In this document: in pieces, positions 44,875 to 54,017 of the stretch
How the letters are laid out: every line of letters starts with the position of its first letter
Numbering within the stretch: the stretch's first letter is position 1
Assembly: GCA_026003355.1 (NCBI GenBank)
Contig: BPHC01000013.1
Location: 1 to 56,882 of the forward strand
Source: Cyclobacteriaceae bacterium
Lineage (GTDB): Bacteria; Bacteroidota; Bacteroidia; Cytophagales; Cyclobacteriaceae
Direction: 5' to 3'
DNA: 56,882 nt
Made by a program: the position numbers and the translations under genes
Notes under the pieces: generated by a model
What the model was told of the DNA's origin: nothing
The model's input: only the letters and a program-made list of their open reading frames with translations
The model's database searches: none

Positions 44875-45255
44875 ATGACAAAAAGAAGAAAAGGCCCCAA
44901 TGCTGAAATTTTGTGCAAGGCTGTAGTAAAAGGAATGCAGGAAAAAAAAGCTGATGACATCCTGATACTGGACCTTCGCAAAATTTCCAACGCCGCGGCC
45001 GACTTCTTTGTGATTTGCTCCGGAAACTCAGACAAGCAACTGGAAGCCATTGCCCATTCGGTGAATGAGGAGGTTTACCGGCAAATGAATGAAGACCCGC
45101 GCCATGTTGAAGGCCTGCAAAACAAAGAATGGGTGCTTATAGATTACTTCGATGTGGTGGTACACATATTCCGCAAAGACCGCAGAACTTACTTTTCACT
45201 GGAAAAACTGTGGGGCGATGCCCCCGCCATCGAGATAGATAAACAACTTATTTAA
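44875..45255 (+). CDS. rsfS: Ribosomal silencing factor RsfS
   Basis: Binds uL14 of the 50S subunit and blocks subunit joining when nutrients are low. The family blocks are KADDILILDLRKISNAAADFFVI, CSGNSDKQLEAIA, EWVLIDYFDVVVHIF and RTYFSLEKLWGDAP. I prefer the ATG at 44875 (MTKRRKGPN), giving 126 residues, because the upstream in-frame ATG at 44854 lies at or before the expected transcription start; that alternative adds seven residues. It is followed by ftsH after 17 bases, an order often seen in this phylum. Confidence 0.9.
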   Translation: MTKRRKGPNAEILCKAVVKGMQEKKADDILILDLRKISNAAADFFVICSGNSDKQLEAIAHSVNEEVYRQMNEDPRHVEGLQNKEWVLIDYFDVVVHIFRKDRRTYFSLEKLWGDAPAIEIDKQLI

Positions 45256-45272
45256 ATTAAAAAATTAAAGAA

Positions 45273-47336
45273 ATGTCGGCCAACGAAAATCATACAAAAG
45301 ACAATAAACCGGGCATGCCCCCCCGCCACCCGCGCGGAAACTACCAAACGTGGATTATCATAGCCACGCTCGGTTTCATTTTGCTGCTTATGTACTTCGG
45401 CAACTCGGGCGAACTGCCTGCCATTACGCGCAGCGAATTCGAAACCATGATTGAAAGCCGCGATGTAAAGCGCCTGGTGCTTATCAAAAACCAGGATGTG
45501 GTAGAGATTACCCTTACGCCCGATGCCCTTAACAACGCCAAATACAAAGAACGACTGGAAAAAAGCAGCAGGTTTGGTGTTAATCCGGCTGGGCCTCATT
45601 TTAAAATGAAGGTGGGCTCGGTAGATACATTTATAAGCGACTACCGTGAACTGAATAAAAAAATTCCTCGCAATGAGCAGGTTGACCTGCAGTTTGAAGA
45701 ACGCAGCGATTATTTCAGCCTGTTCCTCAACTGGGGCTTCCTCCTGCTTATCCTCATTGGCTTCTGGATGCTGATGCGCCGGATGACCGGCGGAGCCGGA
45801 CCAGGCGGACAAATTTTTAATATCGGTAAATCGCGGGCCGCACTTTTCGATGCCGAAAACAAAGTAAAGGTTACATTTCAGGACGTAGCCGGCTTGGACG
45901 AAGCCAAAGAAGAAGTTCAGGAGATTGTGGAGTTCCTGAAAAACCCCTCGAAATTTACCCGCCTGGGCGGAAAAATTCCTAAAGGCGCCCTGCTGGTGGG
46001 CCCTCCGGGAACCGGCAAAACCCTGCTGGCAAAAGCTGTGGCCGGCGAAGCCGGAGTACCCTTCTTTTCGCTCTCAGGCTCTGACTTTGTAGAAATGTTT
46101 GTTGGCGTAGGAGCCGCACGCGTACGCGACCTCTTTAAACAGGCAAAAGAAAAAGCGCCCTGTATTGTTTTTATTGACGAGATCGATGCCATAGGCCGTT
46201 CGCGCGGCCGCGGCCAGATTCCAGGCGCAAACGATGAACGCGAAAACACCCTAAACTCCCTGTTGGTGGAAATGGACGGCTTCGCCACCGACTCCGGCGT
46301 AATTATACTGGCAGCCACCAACCGTCCCGATGTGCTGGATGCCGCCCTGCTGCGCCCTGGCCGCTTCGACCGGCAGATTAGCATCGATAAGCCCGATATT
46401 GCCGGACGCGAAGCCATCTTTAAAGTTCATCTTAAACCCATTAAGCTCGACCCAGGCGTTGATGCAAAAAAACTTGCTGCCCAAACACCCGGATTTGCCG
46501 GTGCCGATATCGCCAACGTATGCAACGAAGCCGCCCTCATTGCAGCCAGAAGAGATAAACAGGCCGTTGATATGCAGGACTTTCAGGATGCCATAGACCG
46601 TGTAATTGGCGGCCTTGAAAAGAAAAACAAAATCATTTCGCCCGAAGAAAAACGCATTGTAGCCTACCACGAGGCCGGGCATGCAGTGGCCGGATGGTTC
46701 CTGGAACACGCCGATCCCCTGGTAAAGGTAAGCATCGTTCCGCGCGGCGTAGCCGCACTGGGCTATGCCCAATATCTGCCGAAAGAACAATTTCTGTATC
46801 AAACCGAACAACTGCTCGATGAAATGTGTATGGCCTTTGGCGGACGGGCAGCCGAAGAAATTGTTTTCGGAAAAATATCAACCGGTGCGCTAAGCGACCT
46901 GGAACGTATTACCAAAATGGCCTACAGCATGGTTACCATTTACGGCATGAACAAAGAAATAGGTAACCTTTCATTTTACGACTCGAAAGCCAGCGAATAC
47001 GCTTTCCAGAAACCCTATTCAGAAGCAACAGCCGAAAAAATAGACCGCGAAGTAAAACGCATAGTTGACGAATGCTACGAACGCACCAAAAAGCTGTTGC
47101 TGCAACACCGCCAGCACCTGGAAGCTGTGGCCCAGGAGCTGCTTAAAAAGGAAATCCTGTTCCAGAACGACTTGGAACGCCTTATCGGCAAAAGGCCTTT
47201 CGATAAGCCCACCACCTACCAGCAGTTTACCAACGGATCTGAACAAAAGCCGGCAACACCGCAAAATAATAGCCCGGAAAAAAACGAACCCGCCCCTGCC
47301 GAACCCAACCCAGGTGATATAAGCAGTAAACCCTGA
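45273..47336 (+). CDS. ftsH: ATP-dependent zinc metalloprotease FtsH
   Basis: Membrane-anchored AAA+ protease for quality control of membrane and short-lived proteins. Two N-terminal helices (about residues 26-43 and 148-167) flank a periplasmic domain. Walker A is [13 protein letters not shown], the second region of homology is [21 protein letters not shown], and the zinc site HEAGH is near residue 467. The C-terminus is long, polar and Pro/Asn-rich (about residues 645-687). The 687-residue length is normal for Bacteroidota. It is probably co-transcribed with rsfS. Confidence 0.97.
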   Translation: MSANENHTKDNKPGMPPRHPRGNYQTWIIIATLGFILLLMYFGNSGELPAITRSEFETMIESRDVKRLVLIKNQDVVEITLTPDALNNAKYKERLEKSSRFGVNPAGPHFKMKVGSVDTFISDYRELNKKIPRNEQVDLQFEERSDYFSLFLNWGFLLLILIGFWMLMRRMTGGAGPGGQIFNIGKSRAALFDAENKVKVTFQDVAGLDEAKEEVQEIVEFLKNPSKFTRLGGKIPKGALLVGPPGTGKTLLAKAVAGEAGVPFFSLSGSDFVEMFVGVGAARVRDLFKQAKEKAPCIVFIDEIDAIGRSRGRGQIPGANDERENTLNSLLVEMDGFATDSGVIILAATNRPDVLDAALLRPGRFDRQISIDKPDIAGREAIFKVHLKPIKLDPGVDAKKLAAQTPGFAGADIANVCNEAALIAARRDKQAVDMQDFQDAIDRVIGGLEKKNKIISPEEKRIVAYHEAGHAVAGWFLEHADPLVKVSIVPRGVAALGYAQYLPKEQFLYQTEQLLDEMCMAFGGRAAEEIVFGKISTGALSDLERITKMAYSMVTIYGMNKEIGNLSFYDSKASEYAFQKPYSEATAEKIDREVKRIVDECYERTKKLLLQHRQHLEAVAQELLKKEILFQNDLERLIGKRPFDKPTTYQQFTNGSEQKPATPQNNSPEKNEPAPAEPNPGDISSKP

Positions 47337-47363
47337 CCACCCGTGGTTATTTCCGGTGCCGCC

Positions 47364-48125
47364 ATGCTAACCCTGGCCGAAGGTAAAAAACTGTATTTCG
47401 CATCCGACTTCCATCTGGGCGTGCCCGACCGCCACACCAGTCGCCAGCGTGAACTGAAGCTGGTGCGTTGGCTGGAACACATACGCAGCGATGCCGCGGC
47501 TATTTACCTGCTGGGCGATATTTTTGATTTTTGGTTTGAATACCGCACCGTAATACCCAGGGGCTTCATCCGCCTGCAGGGTAAACTGGCCGAATTGCGC
47601 GATGCCGGAATACCCATTAGTTTCTTTACCGGCAACCACGACATGTGGATGTTCGACTACTTTCCTTCAGAACTGAACATACCCGTTCACCGCAAACCCA
47701 TTGTACTGCAAACACCCAAACATCGTATGCTCATCGGGCACGGTGACGGCCTGGGCCCGGGGGACAGAAGCTATAAAATTCTAAAACGCATATTTGCCAG
47801 CCCGGTGGCCCAGTGGCTTTTTGCACGTCTGCATCCCAACCTTGGCATGAGCATTGCCCACTACTGGTCAGGCAAAAGCCGGCTGGCAAACCAGAAACGG
47901 GAAGAAAAATTTAAAGGCGAAGACCAGGAATTTCTGTTGCAGTATTGCCGTGAAACCGAAAAACATACACACTATGATTTCTATATCTTCGGACACCGGC
48001 ACCTGCCGCTCGATTTGCCGGTGGGCCCTTCGAGTCGCTATATTAATCTGGGAGAATGGGTACACTACAGCACCTATGCAGCATACGACGGAACCACGGT
48101 TCAATTACTTTCGTTCGACCAGTAA
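47364..48125 (+). CDS. lpxH: UDP-2,3-diacylglucosamine diphosphatase family (LpxH-like)
   Basis: Calcineurin-like phosphoesterase expected to hydrolyse UDP-2,3-diacylglucosamine to lipid X in lipid A synthesis. Metal-binding blocks are ASDFHLGVPD, LLGDIFDFWFEY, FFTGNHDMWMFDY, GHGDGLGPGD and FGHRHLPLDL. I chose the ATG at 47364 (MLTLAEGKKLYFAS) over the GTG at 47343; this gives 253 residues. It follows ftsH by 27 bases and overlaps the next gene by 50 bases. Whether it is LpxH or the related LpxG-type subgroup cannot be decided here. Confidence 0.87.
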   Translation: MLTLAEGKKLYFASDFHLGVPDRHTSRQRELKLVRWLEHIRSDAAAIYLLGDIFDFWFEYRTVIPRGFIRLQGKLAELRDAGIPISFFTGNHDMWMFDYFPSELNIPVHRKPIVLQTPKHRMLIGHGDGLGPGDRSYKILKRIFASPVAQWLFARLHPNLGMSIAHYWSGKSRLANQKREEKFKGEDQEFLLQYCRETEKHTHYDFYIFGHRHLPLDLPVGPSSRYINLGEWVHYSTYAAYDGTTVQLLSFDQ

Positions 48126-48891
48126 ACTTTTACAGTACTTTACAATTATCTGGTCGGCCGGGCTTTGCTTTCCGGCAACTGCACAAACTGGCATAATTGA
48201 AGTGCAACTGGCCGACAGCCCCGACAAGGTGTATATCGACCGGCCCGGGGATTTATATATGAAATCCGGAGCACGTGTGGTTCGGTTCGACATCAGCGGT
48301 AAAATATCCGGAACCTGGCAACTTCCCCACGCATCGGTACAGTTCGAGCCACGCGATGGCAGCCGCATGTTTTATTTTAATGCAGCAGACAAAACATGGG
48401 GCTTTGCCGGCTTTGGCAAAACGCCCACATCGCCCCTTCCGGAAGAATATGCCGTTGAACCCCTGTTGGCCTGCTCATCCGGAGACCTGGGTATCTGGAT
48501 ACTGGACGGCACCGACCATTCCTTTAAGCACGTAAACCTGAGGAAAGGACAGGTAGACATGGAATTTTACTTGCCCGAAAACCTGCATAACAAACCTCTT
48601 CTGAATATTCGCGAATACCAGTCGTTTCTTTTTGCAGCTACCGAAAACCAGCTTTACATATTCAGCCCGTTTGGTAAACTGCTTAAAACCCTGCAAACAT
48701 CGGGCAGCGACTTTGACTTTCTGGGCGAAGAACTCTATTACCGAAAACAAAACCGGCTGGTTTTTCTCGACCTGTTCGATGGAAGCGAACGCTACGAGGA
48801 AATTGATCCCGAAATACGCTTTGTCCGGCTTACCGATGAAAGGCGCTTTGAAATTTACAGCAACCGCCTGGTGATACGGCCGGCACAATAA
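48076..48891 (+). CDS. Exported propeller-like protein, function unknown
   Basis: A 271-residue protein beginning at the ATG at 48076 (MQHTTEPRFNYFR) with a hydrophobic export segment ending in PATAQ near residue 38. The mature part is rich in short beta strands with repeating pattern (GDLYMKSGARVVRFDISGKI, ENQLYIFSPFGKLLKTL, NRLVFLDLFDGSERY), suggesting a beta-propeller. No catalytic motif is seen. It overlaps lpxH by 50 bases in another frame, so the two are likely translationally coupled. The upstream part of the same open frame is a shadow of lpxH. Similar small propeller genes occur in Bacteroidota but I cannot name a function. Confidence 0.72.
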   Translation: MQHTTEPRFNYFRSTSKLLQYFTIIWSAGLCFPATAQTGIIEVQLADSPDKVYIDRPGDLYMKSGARVVRFDISGKISGTWQLPHASVQFEPRDGSRMFYFNAADKTWGFAGFGKTPTSPLPEEYAVEPLLACSSGDLGIWILDGTDHSFKHVNLRKGQVDMEFYLPENLHNKPLLNIREYQSFLFAATENQLYIFSPFGKLLKTLQTSGSDFDFLGEELYYRKQNRLVFLDLFDGSERYEEIDPEIRFVRLTDERRFEIYSNRLVIRPAQ

Positions 48892-49007
48892 ACACCGCAA
48901 CCGTACACCATTACTGTTCAATTTTGAACATCTTTGTACAAAAAAATTACCCATGCCTGCCCAAACCACTTAAAAAGGCCATTTAAAATCGTGGCACGCA
49001 TTTAAAT

Positions 49008-50411
49008 ATGAATTATACAACCGCCGAACCTATGACTGAAAACCTTTCTCTACCGCTGGCCAAAATTCTGATTATTGATGACGATGAAGACGTTTTGCTG
49101 GCGGCCAAGATGCTGCTCAAAAAACAGAACTACCAGGTTATTATAGAAAAAAACCCCAACAAGCTTCCGTTTCTGCTGAACAACGATACCTACGATGTAA
49201 TTCTGCTGGATATGAATTTCAGCAAGGATATTACCAGCGGCAAGGAAGGTTTCTACTGGCTGGAGAAAATCCTGGAAAAAGACCCGCAGGCCGTGGTAAT
49301 TCTGATTACCGCTTTTGGCGATGTGGAAATGGCCGTTAAAGCCCTGAAGCAGGGTGCAACCGATTTTGTGCTCAAGCCCTGGCAAAATGAAAAGCTGCTG
49401 GCCACCATCTCATCGGCCACCCGGCTGCGGAAGTCGTATACCGAGGTAGACAAACTGCGCAAAGCCAAGCAAATGCTCGAAGAAGAAATCAGCAAACCGT
49501 TTGGCGAGATCATCGGGCAAAGCCAGGCCATTAAAGAGGTTTTCGCACTGATTGATAAAGTAGCCAAAACCGATGCCAACGTGCTGATTTTGGGCGAAAA
49601 CGGAACCGGTAAGGAATTAATTGCGCGGGCCATTCACCAGCGCTCGCTGCGGCATAACAACAGCTTTGTGGCTGTTGATATGGGCGCCATTACCGAAACC
49701 CTGTTTGAAAGCGAACTGTTCGGCCATAAAAAAGGCGCCTTTACCGATGCACGCGAAGACCGCCCCGGACGATTTGAAATGGCACATGGCGGCACGCTGT
49801 TTTTAGACGAAATAGGTAACCTTAACCTGAGCCTGCAGAGCAAATTGCTCAGCGCGCTGCAGTCGCGGCAGGTAACACGCGTTGGCGCCAATACGCCCAT
49901 TTCTGTTGATATACGCCTTATTTGCGCCACCAACATGCCATTACACGAAATGGTAAAGCAGGGCACTTTTCGCCAGGACCTGCTGTACCGCATCAATACG
50001 GTCGAAATACACGTGCCCCCGCTGGCCGACCGCGTGGAAGATATCCCCCTGCTGGCCGGCCATTACCTTAAAGTTTATGCGCGCAAATACCACAAAGCCG
50101 TTACCGGCATTACGCCCGGAGCTGTGGAAAAACTTAAGCGTTACCCCTGGCCCGGCAACATACGCGAACTGCAGCACGCTATCGAGCGGGCTGTTATCAT
50201 GACCGATAACGACCTGTTACAGGAAAGCGACTTCCTGTTTAACCGCCCCCAAAATATTCCTGCAGCCGAAACACTGAACCTGGACGAAGTAGAAAAGTCG
50301 GCTATCGTAAAGGCATTAAATCTGCATGGCGGAAACATTTCAAAAGCTGCGGCCGAACTGGGCCTGACACGCGCTTCGCTGTACCGAAGAATGGAAAAGT
50401 ATGGCCTTTAA
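49008..50411 (+). CDS. Sigma-54-dependent response regulator (NtrC family)
   Basis: Transcription activator of 467 residues. The receiver domain has the acidic IIDDDED and phospho-acceptor Asp near residue 68 (VILLDMNFS). The AAA+ domain has Walker A GENGTGKE near residue 196 and Walker B GGTLFLDEIG, and RYPWPGNIREL follows. The sigma-54 contact loop is GAFTDA instead of the usual GAFTGA. A C-terminal Fis-type helix-turn-helix (ISKAAAELGLTRASLYRRM) binds DNA. The cognate kinase starts 12 bases after the stop. An alternative start is the ATG at 49032. Confidence 0.93.
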   Translation: MNYTTAEPMTENLSLPLAKILIIDDDEDVLLAAKMLLKKQNYQVIIEKNPNKLPFLLNNDTYDVILLDMNFSKDITSGKEGFYWLEKILEKDPQAVVILITAFGDVEMAVKALKQGATDFVLKPWQNEKLLATISSATRLRKSYTEVDKLRKAKQMLEEEISKPFGEIIGQSQAIKEVFALIDKVAKTDANVLILGENGTGKELIARAIHQRSLRHNNSFVAVDMGAITETLFESELFGHKKGAFTDAREDRPGRFEMAHGGTLFLDEIGNLNLSLQSKLLSALQSRQVTRVGANTPISVDIRLICATNMPLHEMVKQGTFRQDLLYRINTVEIHVPPLADRVEDIPLLAGHYLKVYARKYHKAVTGITPGAVEKLKRYPWPGNIRELQHAIERAVIMTDNDLLQESDFLFNRPQNIPAAETLNLDEVEKSAIVKALNLHGGNISKAAAELGLTRASLYRRMEKYGL

Positions 50412-50423
50412 CCTGCTGCTGTT

Positions 50424-51761
50424 GTGATACTGAACTGGAAATCCCCTGCCCTGCCCCGCCTTATCATTCTTGTTCTGTCGGGTGCCTTGCTGGGGTATTT
50501 CCTGTTTGGCAACACCCTATGGCTGCCGTCAATCATTATGGCGGGGGTAATACTATTACAGCTTCGCTGGCTGCTGGAACTGCTCGACAGGCCCGGCACA
50601 CTGCCACCCGAAGTATGGCAGAATATTTATTTTGACGAAACCACAAACAGGTTTGTCAATACCACACCAAACGAAGAGGCCGAAAGGGCGGCAGCACAGC
50701 TTAACGAAGTGCTGGTAAAAATTCGTGTCCACCGCAACGAAAGAGAAGCCGAGTACATTTTTTACAAAAACATTGTGCTGCATGCAGGCATTGGCCTGAT
50801 CATCTTCCGCAACTCAGACGGAAGAATTGAATTATTCAACTCTGCCGCACGCAAACTGCTGCGCATTCACCGCGCAGAGAACATAGCCGACCTTCGTGCG
50901 GTAAGCGAAGAAATGGTTAATGCTTTTGTGCGCCTTAAAACCGGTGGCCGCCAGCTCATCCGCCTTTCGGTTGGCGATGACTTCATGCAATTAAACATGT
51001 ACGCCATCGAGCTTACCCTGCGCGGAGAAAACCTCAAACTTATTTCCCTGCAAAACATTCGCACCGAATTGGAAGAAAAAGAAATGGAGGCCTGGCAAAA
51101 CCTGGTACGCGTGCTTACCCACGAAATCATGAATTCGGTAACACCCATTTCTTCGCTCTCATCGGCACTGGAACAGGAAATTTCAACCACACAACCCCTG
51201 AGCGAAGAACAGCTCAGCGACCTGCAGGTGTCGCTGCAAACCATAAGCAGACGCAGCGCCAACCTTATTGCCTTTGTACGCGAATTCCGTAGCCTTGCCA
51301 GTATTCCAAAACCCCGCCCCGGGTTGCTGCAGGTTAAGCCACTGCTGGAAACCACTGCCCTGTTGTTTAAAAACGAACTTGCCGAAAAACACATTCAGTG
51401 CTACATTAAAGTACAACCCCCCGATCTTACCATAGAAGCCGACAAAGCCCTTATTGAGCAGGTATTGATAAATCTGGTAAAAAATGCCATCCAGGCTTTC
51501 GATGAAACCCATACCGATAAAACCATTACGCTCAAAGGGTATTACAACGAACGACAACGACCTGTAATAAGCGTGGCCGACAACGGTCCGGGTATAGAAC
51601 CCGAAGCCCTGGAAAAGATTTTCATTCCGTTCTTCACCACCCGCAAAAGCGGTTCAGGTATTGGTCTTAGCCTGTCGCGGCAAATTATGCGCCAGCACCA
51701 GGGCACGCTCACCGTACGGTCGCAGCCCGGCTCGGGAGCCGAGTTTTTACTTCGTTTTTAG
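50424..51761 (+). CDS. Histidine kinase, partner of the sigma-54 regulator
   Basis: Sensor kinase of 445 residues, starting at a GTG ([13 protein letters not shown]). Two membrane helices occupy about residues 10-48, a PAS-like domain follows ([24 protein letters not shown]), and the HisKA phospho-acceptor is His233 in [16 protein letters not shown]. The HATPase domain has [23 protein letters not shown] and [13 protein letters not shown]. There is no large periplasmic sensor loop, so the signal is likely membrane-internal or cytoplasmic. It forms an NtrB/NtrC-like pair with the preceding gene. The target regulon is not visible. Confidence 0.9.
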   Translation: MILNWKSPALPRLIILVLSGALLGYFLFGNTLWLPSIIMAGVILLQLRWLLELLDRPGTLPPEVWQNIYFDETTNRFVNTTPNEEAERAAAQLNEVLVKIRVHRNEREAEYIFYKNIVLHAGIGLIIFRNSDGRIELFNSAARKLLRIHRAENIADLRAVSEEMVNAFVRLKTGGRQLIRLSVGDDFMQLNMYAIELTLRGENLKLISLQNIRTELEEKEMEAWQNLVRVLTHEIMNSVTPISSLSSALEQEISTTQPLSEEQLSDLQVSLQTISRRSANLIAFVREFRSLASIPKPRPGLLQVKPLLETTALLFKNELAEKHIQCYIKVQPPDLTIEADKALIEQVLINLVKNAIQAFDETHTDKTITLKGYYNERQRPVISVADNGPGIEPEALEKIFIPFFTTRKSGSGIGLSLSRQIMRQHQGTLTVRSQPGSGAEFLLRF

Positions 51762-51763
51762 GA

Positions 51764-51794
51764 TTGTGATGATTGCGCGCTTTTGATACATTTG
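51764..51794 (+). promoter_or_regulatory. Consensus promoter of the acyl carrier protein gene
   Basis: TTG at 51764-51766, a 20-base spacer, and TACATTTG at 51787-51794 match the Bacteroidota promoter form fully. Transcription should start about ten bases before the ATG at 51812. The promoter begins 3 bases after the histidine kinase stop. Confidence 0.75.
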
Positions 51795-51811
51795 AACTTT
51801 ATTACAGCCTT

Positions 51812-52060
51812 ATGCAAAACGTATCAACCGAAGTAGCCCGAATCCTTATCGAAAAACTGGGCATAGCCGAATCTGAAATAAACCCCGATACCAACTTTGT
51901 GAAAGACCTGGGTATTGATTCACTGGACTATGCCGAAATTGTCATGGACTTTGAACAGACCTTCGATATCCGCATACCCGATGAAGACGCAGAGAAACTC
52001 AGCACCATTGGCGCAGCTGTAAGCTATATTGAAAACAAACTGAAAGAAAAAAAGAACTAA
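51812..52060 (+). CDS. Acyl carrier protein
   Basis: An 82-residue acidic carrier protein with the phosphopantetheine attachment motif GIDSLDYAE, Ser37. The ATG at 51812 (MQNVSTEVARILIEKLG) gives the standard size; the longer open frame crosses the promoter. It differs from the primary AcpP in detail (DYAEIVMDFEQTFDIRIPDED) and is not flanked by fabF or fabD, so it may be a dedicated carrier, for example in lipid A or a specialised acyl pathway; that is an inference. The neighbouring lipid kinase gene lies 70 bases downstream. Confidence 0.9.
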   Translation: MQNVSTEVARILIEKLGIAESEINPDTNFVKDLGIDSLDYAEIVMDFEQTFDIRIPDEDAEKLSTIGAAVSYIENKLKEKKN

Positions 52061-52130
52061 CTTTCCCGGCCACCGCCGATACCTGCCTGCACACCACCAC
52101 CGGCCAGGGTAAAAAAATTTCTCGCCCTGT

Positions 52131-53030
52131 ATGGGTAGCTATAAAAATTTGCTATTTATCATCAACAAACATTCCGGCAGGCGCTATGTGCCCGGAATAA
52201 AAGAGAAGATACACCACATCTGTGCCCAATACAACGCCGTATGCGTTGTGGAGTTTACCCAAAAGCGCAACCACGCCTGCCAGCTTGCACGCGAGGCCGC
52301 CGGCCGCTTCGATGCCATAATTGCCGTAGGCGGTGACGGCACCGTAAACGAAACAGCAAGGGGACTGTTGCACAGTGCTACTCCTATGGGCATCATCCCA
52401 ACCGGTTCGGGCAACGGCCTGGCCAGACACCTTGGTATTCCGATGAACTGTCCGGCCGCCGCTCGGTTAATTTTTAACAGTGTGCCGGTAAATATTGATA
52501 CCTTTACAGTTAACGGCCAAACGGGAGTTAACGTAGCCGGATTAGGATTTGACGGCCATGTGGCCGGCCTGTTCAGTGCCCGAACCAAACGCGGGCTTTG
52601 GGGCTATACAGCACTGATTATACGCGACTTTCTGCATTACCAGCCCGTACCCGTAACCGCCCGCATGCAGGGCCACACCATTACTTCAAACCTCTTTATC
52701 CTGGCTATTGCCAACTCTTCGCAATACGGCAACAAAGCCAGCATTGCTCCTTCCGCCAGCCTGACAGACCATTACCTGAATCTGGTGCAGGTAAAAAAAA
52801 TACCCCTGCTGCATATTCCGCCTTTTGTATTCAGACTTTTTACCCGAAAGCTTTCAAACAACCGGTATTACAGCTGCACGCCATGCCGTTCAGCAAACAT
52901 TGAGTTGCCTCATCCGGTGCCCTATCATATTGACGGTGAAGCCTGCGGCCGGGCCAGGCGTTTCGAAATACGCATACAGCCCTCATCACTCAGGGTATTA
53001 ATACCGGCGCACCGCATGGAGAAAATATAG
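52131..53030 (+). CDS. Diacylglycerol/lipid kinase family protein
   Basis: Cytoplasmic or membrane-associated lipid kinase of 299 residues. The ATP-binding motif VGGDGTVNE is near residues 66-74, and PTGSGNGLARHLGIP near residues 90-104. Later family blocks are GFDGHVAGLFS and the C-terminal HIDGEACGRARRFEIRI. It belongs to the DagK/YegS group; the natural lipid substrate (diacylglycerol, phosphatidylglycerol or sphingoid base) is not determined by the sequence. Sphingolipid synthesis occurs in Bacteroidota, so a sphingosine-kinase-like role is possible. Confidence 0.88.
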   Translation: MGSYKNLLFIINKHSGRRYVPGIKEKIHHICAQYNAVCVVEFTQKRNHACQLAREAAGRFDAIIAVGGDGTVNETARGLLHSATPMGIIPTGSGNGLARHLGIPMNCPAAARLIFNSVPVNIDTFTVNGQTGVNVAGLGFDGHVAGLFSARTKRGLWGYTALIIRDFLHYQPVPVTARMQGHTITSNLFILAIANSSQYGNKASIAPSASLTDHYLNLVQVKKIPLLHIPPFVFRLFTRKLSNNRYYSCTPCRSANIELPHPVPYHIDGEACGRARRFEIRIQPSSLRVLIPAHRMEKI

Positions 53031-53082
53031 CACTACCGTGACGTTTTATTAACTTGGGCATTGTTAAACAAAACCCGCAGTT

Positions 53083-53646
53083 GTGCTGCCGGAAGAAGAA
53101 GTACGCAGAGAATACCAAATTCTCGAACACGCCCGCAAAGACCCACAGGCCTTCGGTGAGTTGTACGAAAAGTACTTCGAACGGATATTCAATTTTATCT
53201 TTCGCCAAACCGATGACGAAGAACTTACAGCCGACCTCACCTCGCAAACCTTTTTAAATGCACTAAACCACCTGAGCACATTCGAATACCGTGGGGTACC
53301 GGTTTCGGCCTGGCTTTACCGGATTGCCGCCAACGAAGTGAAAAAATTTTATCGCAGAAAAAAACGCAACCGCATATTTAGCCTGGAGGAAGTGAAGATA
53401 AAGGAACTCGTAGAACAGGGCACCGAACATTGGAGCGAAGAACAGCTGCACCGCATGCTTTCTTACCTGAAAGAGCTTCCAACCGACATGCTGGAAGTGC
53501 TGGAACTCCGGTTTTTTGAAGATAAAGACTTTAAGGAAATTGCGTACATTCTCGGCATAACCGAAAGCGGCGCCAAAATGCGCACCTACCGGGCATTGGA
53601 CAGGCTTCGTAAAAAGTTTAATCTCAAGATTAAGTACAATGGGTAA
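53083..53646 (+). CDS. ECF-type RNA polymerase sigma factor
   Basis: Alternative sigma factor of 187 residues starting at a GTG (MLPEEEVRREYQ). Sigma-2 region: DPQAFGELYEKYFERIFNFIFRQ, continuing to TSQTFLNALNHL, with the -10-binding WLYRIAANEVKKFYRRKKR. Sigma-4 region: MLEVLELRFFEDKDFKEIA, then YILGITESGAKMRTYRALDRL. The stop overlaps the next gene by 8 bases. No typical anti-sigma factor with a zinc-binding HxxxCxxC motif is next to it. Its target promoters are unknown. Confidence 0.9.
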   Translation: MLPEEEVRREYQILEHARKDPQAFGELYEKYFERIFNFIFRQTDDEELTADLTSQTFLNALNHLSTFEYRGVPVSAWLYRIAANEVKKFYRRKKRNRIFSLEEVKIKELVEQGTEHWSEEQLHRMLSYLKELPTDMLEVLELRFFEDKDFKEIAYILGITESGAKMRTYRALDRLRKKFNLKIKYNG

Positions 53647-53917
53647 AAATGAAATAAGGCTGCGAAGGGAACGAATGAGCACCGGCCGAATAACCCGGCA
53701 CAGAAATTATTCAGAAATTATGCGCATACACGACCGCGAAGTGCGTTTAAAACGCGTGCTGCGCGTATTTACCTACTTTATGGTTATTCTGTTTATCATT
53801 ATTGTATTGCTTATCATCTGGCGGTGGGAAAAGCACTGGCAGCAAAAACAAACCACCCCTTCCACTTCCATGTTCATAAACGCCAGGCAAATTATCCATA
53901 CCGATTTCAGGGGGTAA
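53639..53917 (+). CDS. Small single-pass membrane protein overlapping the sigma gene
   Basis: A 92-residue protein. About 42 strongly basic N-terminal residues (NEIRLRRERMSTGRITRHR...) are followed by one membrane helix (about residues 43-62, VFTYFMVILFIIIVLLIIW) and a short C-terminal part. Its ATG lies 8 bases inside the sigma-factor gene, so translation is coupled. By position it could be an anti-sigma factor, but it has no recognised anti-sigma motif and I do not recognise the family. The overlap and a well-formed helix support it as a real gene. Confidence 0.65.
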   Translation: MGKNEIRLRRERMSTGRITRHRNYSEIMRIHDREVRLKRVLRVFTYFMVILFIIIVLLIIWRWEKHWQQKQTTPSTSMFINARQIIHTDFRG

Positions 53918-54017
53918 TTACCGCCCGCACGCCAAAACCCGACGGTTAAAAAAATACCATTATCAAAACAGATGGCAAAAGTTACATTTAGCATTATTGA
54001 TTCAACTGCTCATGGTT

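Noticed and set aside
44856-45050. N-terminal extension of birA to 45050
   Set aside because: The extension is rsfS read backwards; BirA homologues start at the ATG at 44855.
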